Assembly (NCBI RefSeq): GCF_042646205.1
Contig: NZ_JBHRTF010000004.1
Span: forward strand, 1,054,001-1,118,000
Direction of reading: 5' to 3'
Length of the DNA stretch: 64,000 bases
DNA from: Cellvibrio fontiphilus_A
GTDB lineage: Bacteria > Pseudomonadota > Gammaproteobacteria > Pseudomonadales > Cellvibrionaceae
Program-made: the position numbers and the translations under genes
Part shown: piece by piece, positions 42,513 through 51,574 of the stretch
Layout: every line of letters starts with the position of its first letter
How positions within the stretch are numbered: the first letter of the stretch is position 1
Notes under the pieces: model-generated
Seen by the model: the letters and a program-made list of their open reading frames with translations, nothing else
What the model was told of the DNA's origin: nothing
Database searches by the model: none

Positions 42513-45500
42513 GGAGAAGGCGCGCGCTGTGAGTTTGCGGGCTTTTCATCTGGTTTGGCTCGCGGTGTTCCCGAAAGCCGCTCCGCCAAGCCCTGCACCA
42601 GGCAGTAAAGCAGCGGCACCATAAAAATGGCTAGCAGGGTGGCGACTAGCATCCCCCCGAATACCGTCAAGCCGAGGGTTATACGGGCGCCGGCACCGGC
42701 GCCTGAAGCCAGAACCAGGGGCACTACGCCGAGGATAAAGGCGAAGGATGTCATCAGGATTGGCCGCAGGCGCAGGAGTGCTGCCTCCAGTGCCGCTTCG
42801 CGCAGGGCTTGGCCTTGTTCGTATTTCATCTTGGCAAATTCCACAATCAAAATCGCATTTTTGGCGGCGAGTCCAATCACCAGTACCAGCCCGATTTGGG
42901 TATAAACCGAGCCCGGTGCGCCGGTGATCCAGAGGGTAAACATCGCCCCGAAAATGCCAAACGGCAGCGACAAGAGCACCGCAAAGGGAATCGCCCAACT
43001 CTCATACAAGGCGGCGAGAAACAGGAATACCACTATCAGCGCCAGTGCCAAAATAGGGGCGGTTTGCCCCGCGCTTTCCTGCTCCTGCCGCGACAGCCCC
43101 GCCCATTCATAGCCATAACCTTCAGGCAGCGTGTCAGCTGCTACTTCTGTCAGTGCCGCCAGGGTTTCGCCAGAGCTGAAACCGGCCGCCGGTTTACCGC
43201 CAATTTCGGCGGCGGTGTAACCGTTGAAACGTTTGAGTACAAATGGGGTGCCGGTTTTTTCAGTGCTGACCAGTGTTGATAGCGGCACCATTTGGCCGCT
43301 GTTGCTACGCACGAACAACAAACCGAGCGCTTCCGTGTTATCGCGGAACGCGGCGTCTGCCTGCAGGGTGACTTTGTAGGTGCGACCAAAGCGGGAGAAA
43401 TCGTTCACCTGCAAACCGCCCAGCATGGCTTGCAGGGTAGAGAAAACCTCCGAGAGCGGAACGCCCAGTTTTTTGGCTTTTTCGCGATCCACCTGAATGC
43501 GAATGGCCGGGGTATTGGTCTGCAGTTTGGAGAGGATGGAGCCAATTTCAGGCTGCGTTTGGGCCTTGGCGATAAAATTATTGGCGACTTCTTCCAGCGC
43601 GCGCGCGCCTTTGCCGGACTTGTCCTGAATCATCATGCTGAAACCGCCAGTGGTTGAGAGTCCGGGAATGGCGGGCGGGTTAAACGGCAGCACCTGAGCT
43701 TCGGTTATCGCCTGCGCCCGGGCGTAAAAGCTGCCAATAATGTTCCGCAGTGAGGTTTCTGCGGTGGTGCGTTCAGACCAATCCTTGAGCCTTACAACCA
43801 ATAGTCCGGCATTGGATTGCGGCGCCCCCACCAACAGGTTCACCCCGCTGACGCCGATGGTTTTATCCACCCCCGGAATTTGCAGTGCCAGTGCTTCTAC
43901 CCGGCGCATGGCTTCCTGGGTGCGGGCGAGTGTGGCGGCTTCCGGCAGGGTGACTGCCGCGAGGAAGTAGCCTTGGTCTTCATCGGGTACAAAGGTGGTG
44001 GGAACCTGTTTGAACAGGCTGCCAGTAGCAATAACCAGTCCAATCAGGAGCAGCAGAGCGAGTGTGCTACGGCGAATCCCCAGGGCGACACCGCGCCCGT
44101 AGCGGCTGGTCATGGCATCGAATAAGCGGTTGAAGCCACTGAAAAAACGCTGGCTCAGGCCGGTGTCATCCGGATTTTTGTGGCGCAGCAGCATGGCGCA
44201 GAGGGCTGGGGTGAGGGTGAGTGCAACCAGCGCTGAGATCAGCACCGCGACCGCGACCGTCAAACCAAATTGACGGAACATCACGCCCGATATGCCCCCT
44301 AGCAGCGCCACCGGCACAAACACCGCACAGAGCACCAGGGCTATGGCAATGACCGGCCCCGACACTTCGCTCATGGCGCGGATGGTGGCGTCCCGGGCAC
44401 TTAAACGATGCTGTTCCATGTGATGTTCAACCGCTTCCACTACCACTATGGCGTCGTCCACCACTATGCCAATCGCCAATACCAGCGCGAACAAGGTGAG
44501 TGTATTGATGGAGAAGCCCAGGGCGACAAATACCGCCAGTGTGCCAATCAAGCTCACAGGTACAGCAAGCATGGGGATGATGGTGGCGCGCCAGCTTTGC
44601 AGGAACAGGGTGACCACAATCAGCACCAGCAACATGGCCTCCACAAAGGTTTTGAGCACCTCGCGCATGGATTCAGTCACAAAAATGGTGTTGTCGGTGA
44701 CTATGTCCAGCGCCAGGTCGGGCGGGAAATCCACCTGAACCCGCGCCAGCTCGGTGCGGATTTGCTCGGCCACGTCCAGGGCGTTGGCGTCCGGCGTCAG
44801 GTTGATGGCATAAATGGCGGCGGGTTTACCCTTGAACGAGCCAAAGTAGAGGAAATCCTTGGCGGATAATTCACAGCGCGCCACATCGCCCAAACGTACA
44901 AAACCGCCCTTGCCATTACTTTTGAGTACCACCTGGCAAAACTCATCCGGCTTGGCCAAACGCCCCTGTACCAGAGCCGAGTATTGCGAACTCTGGGTGC
45001 TGGGCGCCGGGTATTGGCCAAAGGTGCCAGCGGGTACTTGAGCGTTTTGTTCGCGCAGGGCCTGGCTTACGTCATTCGCGGTGACGGCATGTTTGGCCAT
45101 TTGGGTGGGGTCCAGCCAGATGCGCATCCCAAAATCGGCACCGTATTCATTGACATTGCCCACCCCCGGAATCCGCTTCAATACATCGGTGATGTAAATG
45201 CTGCCGTAGTTTTTCAGGAACAGCTGGTCAAAGCTGCCGCCCGGTGAATAGAGCGCGTAGTACATGAGTACATCGGGGGTTTGTTTGCGGATGGTCACCC
45301 CGGCCTGGGTGACTTCACCGGGCAGGCTGGGGTTGGCGGTGGCGGCGCGGTTTTGGGTGAGTACGGCGGCCATATCCGCATTGCGCTCCAGCCCAAAGGT
45401 CACATTCAGCGAGTAAAGGCCGCTGCCATTGGACTGGGAGTCCATATACAACATGCCCTCCACGCCGTTGACCTTGTCTTCAATGACCTGCGCCACGCTC

Positions 45501-45676
45501 TCTTGCACCACTTCCGCATTGGCGCCCACATAGGCGGTGCTGACGTTAATGGTGGGCAGGGTAATTTGCGGGTATTGGGCGATGGGTAAAACGCTGAGTG
45601 CCAGCCCGCCGCAGAGGGATATAAACAGCGACAGGACTATGGCAAACACCGGGCGATCAATAAAGAAGCGCGCCAT
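42509..45676 (-). CDS. RND efflux pump inner-membrane permease (AcrB/MexB-like)
   Basis: A 1055-residue hydrophobe/amphiphile efflux RND transporter with twelve membrane segments and two large periplasmic loops. It opens with MARFFIDRPVFAIVLSLFISL and contains the conserved proton-relay helix GIVVDDAIVVVEAVEHHM and the late AAKNAILIVEFAKMKYEQG. Length and motifs are those of AcrB/MexB. It exports drugs or toxic compounds by proton antiport with the adaptor encoded two bases upstream. No outer-membrane channel gene follows in this window. The stop codon overlaps the end of the convergent subtilase gene. Confidence 0.92.
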   Translation of the reverse strand: MARFFIDRPVFAIVLSLFISLCGGLALSVLPIAQYPQITLPTINVSTAYVGANAEVVQESVAQVIEDKVNGVEGMLYMDSQSNGSGLYSLNVTFGLERNADMAAVLTQNRAATANPSLPGEVTQAGVTIRKQTPDVLMYYALYSPGGSFDQLFLKNYGSIYITDVLKRIPGVGNVNEYGADFGMRIWLDPTQMAKHAVTANDVSQALREQNAQVPAGTFGQYPAPSTQSSQYSALVQGRLAKPDEFCQVVLKSNGKGGFVRLGDVARCELSAKDFLYFGSFKGKPAAIYAINLTPDANALDVAEQIRTELARVQVDFPPDLALDIVTDNTIFVTESMREVLKTFVEAMLLVLIVVTLFLQSWRATIIPMLAVPVSLIGTLAVFVALGFSINTLTLFALVLAIGIVVDDAIVVVEAVEHHMEQHRLSARDATIRAMSEVSGPVIAIALVLCAVFVPVALLGGISGVMFRQFGLTVAVAVLISALVALTLTPALCAMLLRHKNPDDTGLSQRFFSGFNRLFDAMTSRYGRGVALGIRRSTLALLLLIGLVIATGSLFKQVPTTFVPDEDQGYFLAAVTLPEAATLARTQEAMRRVEALALQIPGVDKTIGVSGVNLLVGAPQSNAGLLVVRLKDWSERTTAETSLRNIIGSFYARAQAITEAQVLPFNPPAIPGLSTTGGFSMMIQDKSGKGARALEEVANNFIAKAQTQPEIGSILSKLQTNTPAIRIQVDREKAKKLGVPLSEVFSTLQAMLGGLQVNDFSRFGRTYKVTLQADAAFRDNTEALGLLFVRSNSGQMVPLSTLVSTEKTGTPFVLKRFNGYTAAEIGGKPAAGFSSGETLAALTEVAADTLPEGYGYEWAGLSRQEQESAGQTAPILALALIVVFLFLAALYESWAIPFAVLLSLPFGIFGAMFTLWITGAPGSVYTQIGLVLVIGLAAKNAILIVEFAKMKYEQGQALREAALEAALLRLRPILMTSFAFILGVVPLVLASGAGAGARITLGLTVFGGMLVATLLAIFMVPLLYCLVQGLAERLSGTPRAKPDEKPANSQRAPSP

Positions 45677-45678
45677 GA

Positions 45679-46815
45679 TTAATTCCCCTGTGTAGCGGAG
45701 GAAGCGTCAGTCGCTGTATCCAGCGGCACGGCGATGACCGTCATGCCCGGGCGCGCTTTGTGGTGGCCATCCACAATCACCTGTTCGCCATCGCTCAAGC
45801 CGCTGGTGATTTGCACATAACCGCTGGCTTGGGCGCCGGTTTTTACTTCCCGCTGCTCTACCTTGCCATTGGCATCCACCAGGCTGATAAATGTGCGATC
45901 CAATACTTCCTGCAGGGCGCGGTTGGGTACGAGCAGGGCGTTATCCACTTGTTTGACTACGGCACGTATGCGCCCAAACATACCGGGGCGCAATACCTCT
46001 CTGGGGTTGGGAAAGGTTGCAGCCACCGCAAAGGTGCCGGTTTCACTGGCGATTCGGCGGTCGGAAAAGGTGATTAAACCGCTTTCGGGGTAGAGGCTGC
46101 CATCGGCCAGAATAAGGCTTACGGGAATCAGTGGGCGCGGTTGCTCAGATTCCAGAATCGGGCGCACCAGCTCCAGGTAATCGCGCTCGCTCAGGGCAAA
46201 ATCCACCCGCACGCTTTCAGTGGTAGATACCGTGGCCATCAGGGTTTGGTTGGCGGTGACTAACTCGCCCACTTTTACTTGCGCGCGCCCGATGCGGCCG
46301 TTGTAGGGCGAGACTATGGCGGATTCCTGCAACATGGTCTGCGCCTGTTTGAGCTGGGCTTGGGCGGTATCCAGCGCGGCTTTGCTCTGCGCTACTTTGT
46401 TGATGATGTCGTCATAGGCCTGGCGTGAGATAGTGCCTTTTTCCACCAGGGTTTTATAGCGCTGCTCATCGGCCAGCACCTTGGTTTGGTCTGCCTCGGC
46501 TTTGGCGAGGTTGGCCTTGGCCTCGTTGACGGCGGCGGTCAGGCTGTCGCTGTCGATGCGGAACAACGGCTGCCCCTGTTGCACCAGGCTGCCCTCCTGA
46601 AATTCCACAGAGATCACCCGGCCATTCACCTTGGAGCGAATTTCCGCTTCCTCCACGGCGGCCACCTCGCCAATAAAATCGCGCTCCACATTAATGGTGC
46701 GGCGTTCAGGTTGCTGCACGCTCACTTGGGCCGGATTGGGTTTGGCCGGGGCCGATTTATTGCAACCAACAACCAGTACGCAGAGCAGGGCAACAGCTAA
46801 CGGGCGTATACACAT
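45679..46815 (-). CDS. RND efflux periplasmic adaptor (AcrA/MexA-like), lipoprotein
   Basis: A 378-residue membrane fusion protein. The lipobox LVVGC (Cys18) marks an inner-membrane-anchored lipoprotein. Then come the lipoyl half-motif (GEVAAVEEAEIRSKVNGRVISVEFQEGSLVQQGQPLF), a helical hairpin rich in Ala/Gln/Lys, the second lipoyl half (IVSPYNGRIGRAQVKVGELV) and the beta-barrel domain. It links the permease to an outer-membrane channel. AAGGAG precedes the start. Permease and adaptor form one operon, with the 46880-47512 gene upstream on the same strand. Confidence 0.92.
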   Translation of the reverse strand: MCIRPLAVALLCVLVVGCNKSAPAKPNPAQVSVQQPERRTINVERDFIGEVAAVEEAEIRSKVNGRVISVEFQEGSLVQQGQPLFRIDSDSLTAAVNEAKANLAKAEADQTKVLADEQRYKTLVEKGTISRQAYDDIINKVAQSKAALDTAQAQLKQAQTMLQESAIVSPYNGRIGRAQVKVGELVTANQTLMATVSTTESVRVDFALSERDYLELVRPILESEQPRPLIPVSLILADGSLYPESGLITFSDRRIASETGTFAVAATFPNPREVLRPGMFGRIRAVVKQVDNALLVPNRALQEVLDRTFISLVDANGKVEQREVKTGAQASGYVQITSGLSDGEQVIVDGHHKARPGMTVIAVPLDTATDASSATQGN

Positions 46816-46879
46816 GGTTCACTCCTTAGTTTTTATCTGTTGATTTTCAGGCTGCCAGAAAAGGGCGCGGGCTTCGGCG

Positions 46880-47512
46880 TTAAAAGGCCTCGCGCTGCCA
46901 ACCGCTGGGGGTTTTGCACAAGAGGTATTGGCCTTCCAGTGATACACCTTCGGCATCAAACAGGCTGATTGCCAGGGTTTTACAGGGGCGTTGGTTTTTC
47001 TGTGCGGCGCTTACCAACACTGCTGTGCCGTTTATTTTGGTCTTGGGGTTAAACCAGGTGATGGGGTTGCCGGTGTGGTTGTCGTTCAAGGCTTGCAGCG
47101 CGTGGGATTCAATCAAGGCCAGGTCTTCCTCGCCCAGGGATTGCAGGCGCGACTGGGTGATATGCCACTTGTCATCGGCGTTTTTACAAATGGTGAAGCC
47201 ATAGGTTTCGGCCGGTTTGCTGGCAGCTGAAAACTGTAACAGGGTGCGCCGGCAGGGCATGCCGGCCTCGGTGTAACTGAGTTTGGGCAGGATTTTCACC
47301 CCGACTTTTCCGCCGGGCGACTGCCACTGGCTCACTTTTTTATCCGCTGTTTGCTCCAGTACCCGGGCGATTTCTGTTTTGAGTGCCTGCATCTCGTCAG
47401 CAGCCAATTGGCTGGGCAGGGTGTCCCGCATAAACCCGAAATTGCTCGCGGCGGCGGGCAGTGAAAGTACACAAAGCAGGCTGGTAAAAGCGGCGGTGGC
47501 GATTGGTTTCAT
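46880..47512 (-). CDS. Exported protein of unknown function, 210 residues
   Basis: A small exported protein with a clear signal peptide (MKPIATAAFTSLLCVLSLPAAA). The frame is open 47 codons further, through a 15-bp repeat array and into the decarboxylase gene, but the signal peptide fixes ATG 47512. The mature part has a helical start (LAADEMQALKTEIARVLEQ) and a mixed alpha/beta body with four cysteines, including CRRTLLQFSA and FTICKNADDKWHITQSR. I do not recognise a family. It lies 64 bases before the RND adaptor gene on the same strand and might be transcribed with the pump. Confidence 0.75.
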   Translation of the reverse strand: MKPIATAAFTSLLCVLSLPAAASNFGFMRDTLPSQLAADEMQALKTEIARVLEQTADKKVSQWQSPGGKVGVKILPKLSYTEAGMPCRRTLLQFSAASKPAETYGFTICKNADDKWHITQSRLQSLGEEDLALIESHALQALNDNHTGNPITWFNPKTKINGTAVLVSAAQKNQRPCKTLAISLFDAEGVSLEGQYLLCKTPSGWQREAF

Positions 47513-47531
47513 GGTCAATTCCGTCTTGGTT

Positions 47532-47606
47532 GTTGGTGTGCTTATCGTTGGTATGTTTGTGGTTAGTGTGTTCAGCGTTGATGTGTTTAGCGTTGGTTTG
47601 CTCTGG
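47532..47606 (-). repeat. Degenerate 15-bp tandem repeat, five copies
   Basis: Plus-strand units start GTTGG or GTTAG/GTTGA and are exactly 15 bp each (47532, 47547, 47562, 47577, 47592). Read in the sense of the downstream minus-strand gene the leader is A/C-rich (CAAC repeated). It lies between the decarboxylase stop and the unknown exported protein start. Confidence 0.78.
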
Positions 47607-47637
47607 CCGATAAGAGTATAGCCAGCATCTGTCAGGC

Positions 47638-49941
47638 TTATTTCAAACACCAAAAGTGGTAGGCGCCGTCTTTATGAACCAAGCCCTCCACCTCTTTTTC
47701 AAAGCCGGGAAAGCGGTTGCTCCAGTCCTGCAGCGCGGCTATGTAACCCAGCCAGGGGCCATCGATAGGGCCCAGGTTTTCGCCCGGCATCACAATCGGA
47801 ATGCCCGGTGGGTAGGGCATGATGCCCACGCCAGTGACTCGGTTAGCGGCTTGGGCCAGCGGCAGCAGCTCTGCATCACCCGCCTGTAATTGCTGGAAGG
47901 CCTTGCGCGGGGTACAGGCTATGGGCGGCAAGGTGCCAAAGGCCTTGGCTTGCAGGGCATCCATGTGGCTGGTGCGCATGTAGTTGAACATCTCGCTAGC
48001 CAGATCCTGTAACCCCATATTGCTGTAGCGCGCCGGTGCGGTATCCACCAGCTCTGGCAGCACCTGTTCCAGCGGGGTGTTTTTGTCGTAGTGGCGTTTA
48101 AATGCCAGCAACACGTTAATCAGGGTGCCCCACTTGCCCTTGGTGATGCCAATACTGAACAGGCAGAGCACCATAAAATCGGTGGTGCGCGAGGGAATAA
48201 TGTTGTTGTTATAAAGAAACGCACTCAACACCGGGGCGGGAATGCCTTGTGCTTGCATCTGTCCATCCAACCCCATACCCGGCACCATAATGCCGGCTTT
48301 GATCGGGTCCAGCAGGCACCAGTTATTGTCCAAACCTTCAAAGCCGTGCCAGGCCGCGCCGGGTTCAAGCAGCCAGCAGTTAGGGTCGCTGGCGAGCTGT
48401 TCGGGGTCGGCATCGGCAAACTCCACCCATTTACCGGTTGTTGCATCGCGTATTTCCGGCGAGTTCCAGGGCTGGAAAAACCAATCGCCTTTTTGCGCAA
48501 ATTCGCGATGCGCCCGCGCCAGCGCCTGGCGGAAATCCACCGCCTCGCGGATCACATCCTGCGTCAGGCTGTAACCGCTGCTGCCCTCCATCATGGCGGC
48601 GCCTATCTCGTTAGAGGCAAACAACATATATAGCGGCGATGTCGTCGCCTGGATCACAAAGGACTCGTTGAAGCGGCTGTGCTCAATAGGGTTGCGGCCA
48701 TTGCGCACGTGGATGTAAGAGGATTGCGACAGCGCCGCCAGCAGCTTGTGGGTGGAATGGGTGGCAAACACGGTGGGCGCGGATTCGCGGTGGTCGCGCG
48801 GGTCGCCGCGCATGGCATAGCGCCCCTCATACAGCGGGTTAAAGCGCGCATAGCCGTACCAGGCTTCATCAAAGTGGATGCGGTCTACTGAATCGGCAAG
48901 CATGGCCTCGGCGCGGGCGGCATCCAAACAAATACCATCATAGGTACAGTTGGTGATGACCGAATACACCGGCTGCTGGCTTTTGGCTTGTGCGGCGAGC
49001 GGATGCTGTTGGATGGATTGTTGAATGGCTGCCTTGCTCAAGGCGCTGGCAGGCATAGGCCCAATAATGCCGTAGCGATTGCGGGTGGGGGTGAGGTACA
49101 CCGGAATACCACCGGATAATACCAGCCCCTGTTCGATGGACTTATGGCAGTTGCGGTCGCACAGGGCAAACTGGTTTTCACCCACGCAGGCCATAAAAAT
49201 GGTGCGGTTGGAGCCTGAGGTGCCATTCAGCACAGCGTAGGATTCATGGGCGCCAAATACCCGCGCGGCAAACTTTTCCGAGGCCTCCACTGGGCCGGTG
49301 TGATCCAGCACCGAACCCAGGCTACCGCGCTCAATACCGCCGTCGGTGCGAAATAAATTCTCGCCAAAAAAATCAAAAAACACCCGGCCCACAGCGGACT
49401 TGGTAAAAGCTATGCCACCCTGATGGCCGGGCGCGGCCCAGGAGTGTTCATCCTTTTGGCTGTAGCGCAGCAGCGCATCGGTAAAGGGCGGTAGCAATTT
49501 ATCCAGATAGCGATCCACCGCCGCCAGTGCGCGGCCCACAATAAACGGCGCGGTGTCCTCCAGTGTCCAGACAAATTCATCGGCCAGTTCCATCGCCTCT
49601 ACCGTGAGGGTTTGTTTGGCAGCGCGGTCTGCCATTAAAAAAATCGGCACATTGGCGTTGCGCTGGCGAATGGTGCGCAGCAGTTCCATCACTTCAGCGT
49701 GGCTTTCCTGCTCGTTATCACCCAGTGTCCAATCCACAAAAATACAGTGAAAACCAGCGTCCGAGATAATCGCAGCGTGACCGTCATCGTAGGAGCGCGC
49801 CTGCACCAGCTCCACCTGCCGCTGTTGGAATTCGGTGACCAAATCGTGCAGCGCACGGCCGCGGGTGCTGTCTAAATTGGCGAGCTGGTCTTCAACCACT
49901 AATACATGTCGTTTAAAACTTTTGTTGGTGCGACCGATCAT
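47638..49941 (-). CDS. Orn/Lys/Arg decarboxylase, arginine decarboxylase AdiA type
   Basis: A 767-residue PLP enzyme of the bacterial fold-I large decarboxylase family. The N-terminal 140 residues are the receiver-like wing domain (RHVLVVEDQLANLDS). The PLP Lys is Lys399 in THSTHKLLAALSQ, preceded by HFDEAWYGYARFNPLY. Several blocks (CTYDGICLDAAR, LDPIKAGIMVPGMG, PSRTTDFMVLCLFSIGITKGKWGTL) are closer in my memory to AdiA-type arginine decarboxylases than to CadA or SpeC. It would convert arginine to agmatine, for acid resistance or polyamine synthesis. AAAGGAG sets ATG 49941. No antiporter gene is adjacent, so a biosynthetic role is possible. Confidence 0.82.
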   Translation of the reverse strand: MIGRTNKSFKRHVLVVEDQLANLDSTRGRALHDLVTEFQQRQVELVQARSYDDGHAAIISDAGFHCIFVDWTLGDNEQESHAEVMELLRTIRQRNANVPIFLMADRAAKQTLTVEAMELADEFVWTLEDTAPFIVGRALAAVDRYLDKLLPPFTDALLRYSQKDEHSWAAPGHQGGIAFTKSAVGRVFFDFFGENLFRTDGGIERGSLGSVLDHTGPVEASEKFAARVFGAHESYAVLNGTSGSNRTIFMACVGENQFALCDRNCHKSIEQGLVLSGGIPVYLTPTRNRYGIIGPMPASALSKAAIQQSIQQHPLAAQAKSQQPVYSVITNCTYDGICLDAARAEAMLADSVDRIHFDEAWYGYARFNPLYEGRYAMRGDPRDHRESAPTVFATHSTHKLLAALSQSSYIHVRNGRNPIEHSRFNESFVIQATTSPLYMLFASNEIGAAMMEGSSGYSLTQDVIREAVDFRQALARAHREFAQKGDWFFQPWNSPEIRDATTGKWVEFADADPEQLASDPNCWLLEPGAAWHGFEGLDNNWCLLDPIKAGIMVPGMGLDGQMQAQGIPAPVLSAFLYNNNIIPSRTTDFMVLCLFSIGITKGKWGTLINVLLAFKRHYDKNTPLEQVLPELVDTAPARYSNMGLQDLASEMFNYMRTSHMDALQAKAFGTLPPIACTPRKAFQQLQAGDAELLPLAQAANRVTGVGIMPYPPGIPIVMPGENLGPIDGPWLGYIAALQDWSNRFPGFEKEVEGLVHKDGAYHFWCLK

Positions 49942-50028
49942 AACCCCACTCCTTTCGCGCAATGCAATGACTCTTGTGAGTGTGGTTGAAAATCAGGCTG
50001 ATGCAATGACTAATCGCAACTGTGCGAT

Positions 50029-50052
50029 AAAAAACGGCGCCGATTGGCGCCG
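50029..50052 (-). terminator. Rho-independent terminator of the zinc operon
   Basis: On the minus strand CGGCGCC-AATC-GGCGCCG followed by a six-base T-run, 70 bases after the aztD stop. Confidence 0.92.
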
Positions 50053-50122
50053 CAAGAGAGGGGTTAAACAAAACGCTAAACAAATAATCTAAGCAAAAAA
50101 AGAACGCGACATATGCAGGATA

Positions 50123-51454
50123 TTAGTGGTGATTACCCGCCGGCTCAGCAATACCCAACCAGGTAAATTTATGCGGCACAAAATTTAATTGCAGAGTCTC
50201 GCTCACCGCCAGCGAATCCACATCCACTTGTTTGATTTGGTTGGCGATAGGGTCGCTAACATAAACATGGTGGCCGGGCGTGACCGCCAATTCAAAGCGG
50301 CTGCCGGCAGGCAAGGCAGAAATGTTGCTGCTAATCACTTGCAGGCGATCCACCACCGCCCAATCATCGGTGTGAATAATATTCAGGCCGCCCTGATTAT
50401 CCAGAATCACCAACAACTCACCGCCGTCAACAAAATCATAGGCCAGTGCAGTGGGCGCCGTGGCAAGGCTGGTGTCAATCCAGTTGATGGGGGTGATGCT
50501 GGCAGCGCTGGTATCTATCGCAAAAAATTGGCCGGCGGCTATGCCCACAAAATGGCCCAGTGCAGCATCGCCCAACACTGTACCAATGCGGGTGGTACCG
50601 GTAAAACTGGCAGGGTTGGCAATTTTTGCAGCAGTGAAATTGTCGCCATTTTGGGTAATGACTAACACACCATCGGTACAGCCAAAGGCGATTTGATTTT
50701 CATTTTGTGCACTGCCGTGTAAACCGGGGCAAGTCTCGGCAAAAATTTCTTGCTCGGTAAATACACCGGCTTCTGCTTTATAAACTGCAACCCGGTCGGG
50801 CAGTGTGCTTTCTGTTGCTGCATCGCGCACGGTGGAAATTAAATAATCACCGCGCCCCTGCGCAGCGCCGTGCATGTGAGTGGTGTATTGCAAACGCGTG
50901 CCCGCGGTGTTGTTTGCAATATTACTTTCGGTGTAAACACCCACACTCGCCGGTGTGCTGGTGGCGGCGTTGCCATCAAAGAAAATAACCGATTGGGTGT
51001 TGTTGCCGGTGAAATGCGTAGGGCGCGAATCACTGGTAGTAAAACTCATCTGGCGAGGCGCTTCGATAATATCGTCTTTGTGATCGCCGTGATCTTCCTG
51101 CGACAGGCCACTGTCAATCACATTCACCAAATCCGCGGTGCGTTGAATAACATAAGCGTAGCGATAACTCGGGCTGGCATAAATCGCGCTGGGCGCTTCG
51201 GTGAGCGTATATTCTTCCAATAATTGTTTTTCTTTAATGTCGATGATGCTGACTTTGGCTTGGTCTTTTGCGCTGATCAGCAAGCGGCCTTGGGTAAGTT
51301 CATCGTCGTGATCATGGTCGTCGTCATGGTCGTGATCGTCTTCAATAGGCACTGGGTCGCGCTCAACAATTTTGGTGTCGCTACCACCACAGCCACCCAG
51401 AACTGCAGCGAGCATTAATAGCGTCAGGCTGGAAATTACATTTGGTCTCATCAT
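50123..51454 (-). CDS. aztD: AztD-like zinc metallochaperone lipoprotein, beta-propeller
   Basis: A 443-residue beta-propeller protein resembling the periplasmic zinc chaperone AztD, here with a lipobox (VLGGC) so it is membrane-anchored. A short Asp/His-rich stretch follows the anchor (residues 39-52, HDHDDDHDHDDE), suited to loosely binding zinc. AztD-like segments are VIDSGLSQEDHGDH, THMHG and CPGLHGSAQNENQIAFGCTDGVLVI. In Paracoccus AztD hands zinc to the AztC binding protein; no AztABC transporter is in this window. It is downstream of the ZnuD-like receptor gene on the same strand (120-base gap). Identification is from remembered motifs, not a search. Confidence 0.75.
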   Translation of the reverse strand: MMRPNVISSLTLLMLAAVLGGCGGSDTKIVERDPVPIEDDHDHDDDHDHDDELTQGRLLISAKDQAKVSIIDIKEKQLLEEYTLTEAPSAIYASPSYRYAYVIQRTADLVNVIDSGLSQEDHGDHKDDIIEAPRQMSFTTSDSRPTHFTGNNTQSVIFFDGNAATSTPASVGVYTESNIANNTAGTRLQYTTHMHGAAQGRGDYLISTVRDAATESTLPDRVAVYKAEAGVFTEQEIFAETCPGLHGSAQNENQIAFGCTDGVLVITQNGDNFTAAKIANPASFTGTTRIGTVLGDAALGHFVGIAAGQFFAIDTSAASITPINWIDTSLATAPTALAYDFVDGGELLVILDNQGGLNIIHTDDWAVVDRLQVISSNISALPAGSRFELAVTPGHHVYVSDPIANQIKQVDVDSLAVSETLQLNFVPHKFTWLGIAEPAGNHH

Positions 51455-51518
51455 TTAAATTGCCCTTTTAAAATAATCATCGGTAAATAAAAAAATAATG
51501 GTAAAAGCTGGCCCGTCA

Positions 51519-51536
51519 TGCCCGCCTAAGCGGGCA
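51519..51536 (-). repeat. REP-like palindrome between znuD and aztD
   Basis: TGCCCGC-CTAA-GCGGGCA preceded by CCGTCA, a form common among repetitive extragenic palindromes. There is no T-run, so it may attenuate or protect the mRNA between the two zinc genes. Confidence 0.5.
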
Positions 51537-51574
51537 CGATTGAGTTCTCGTCAGTGGTTTAAGTGGAGTGGGTG

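Noticed and set aside
47532..47606. The 15-bp repeat array as a CRISPR
   Set aside because: Units are contiguous without spacers, degenerate and too short. The same holds for the array at 21249-21323.
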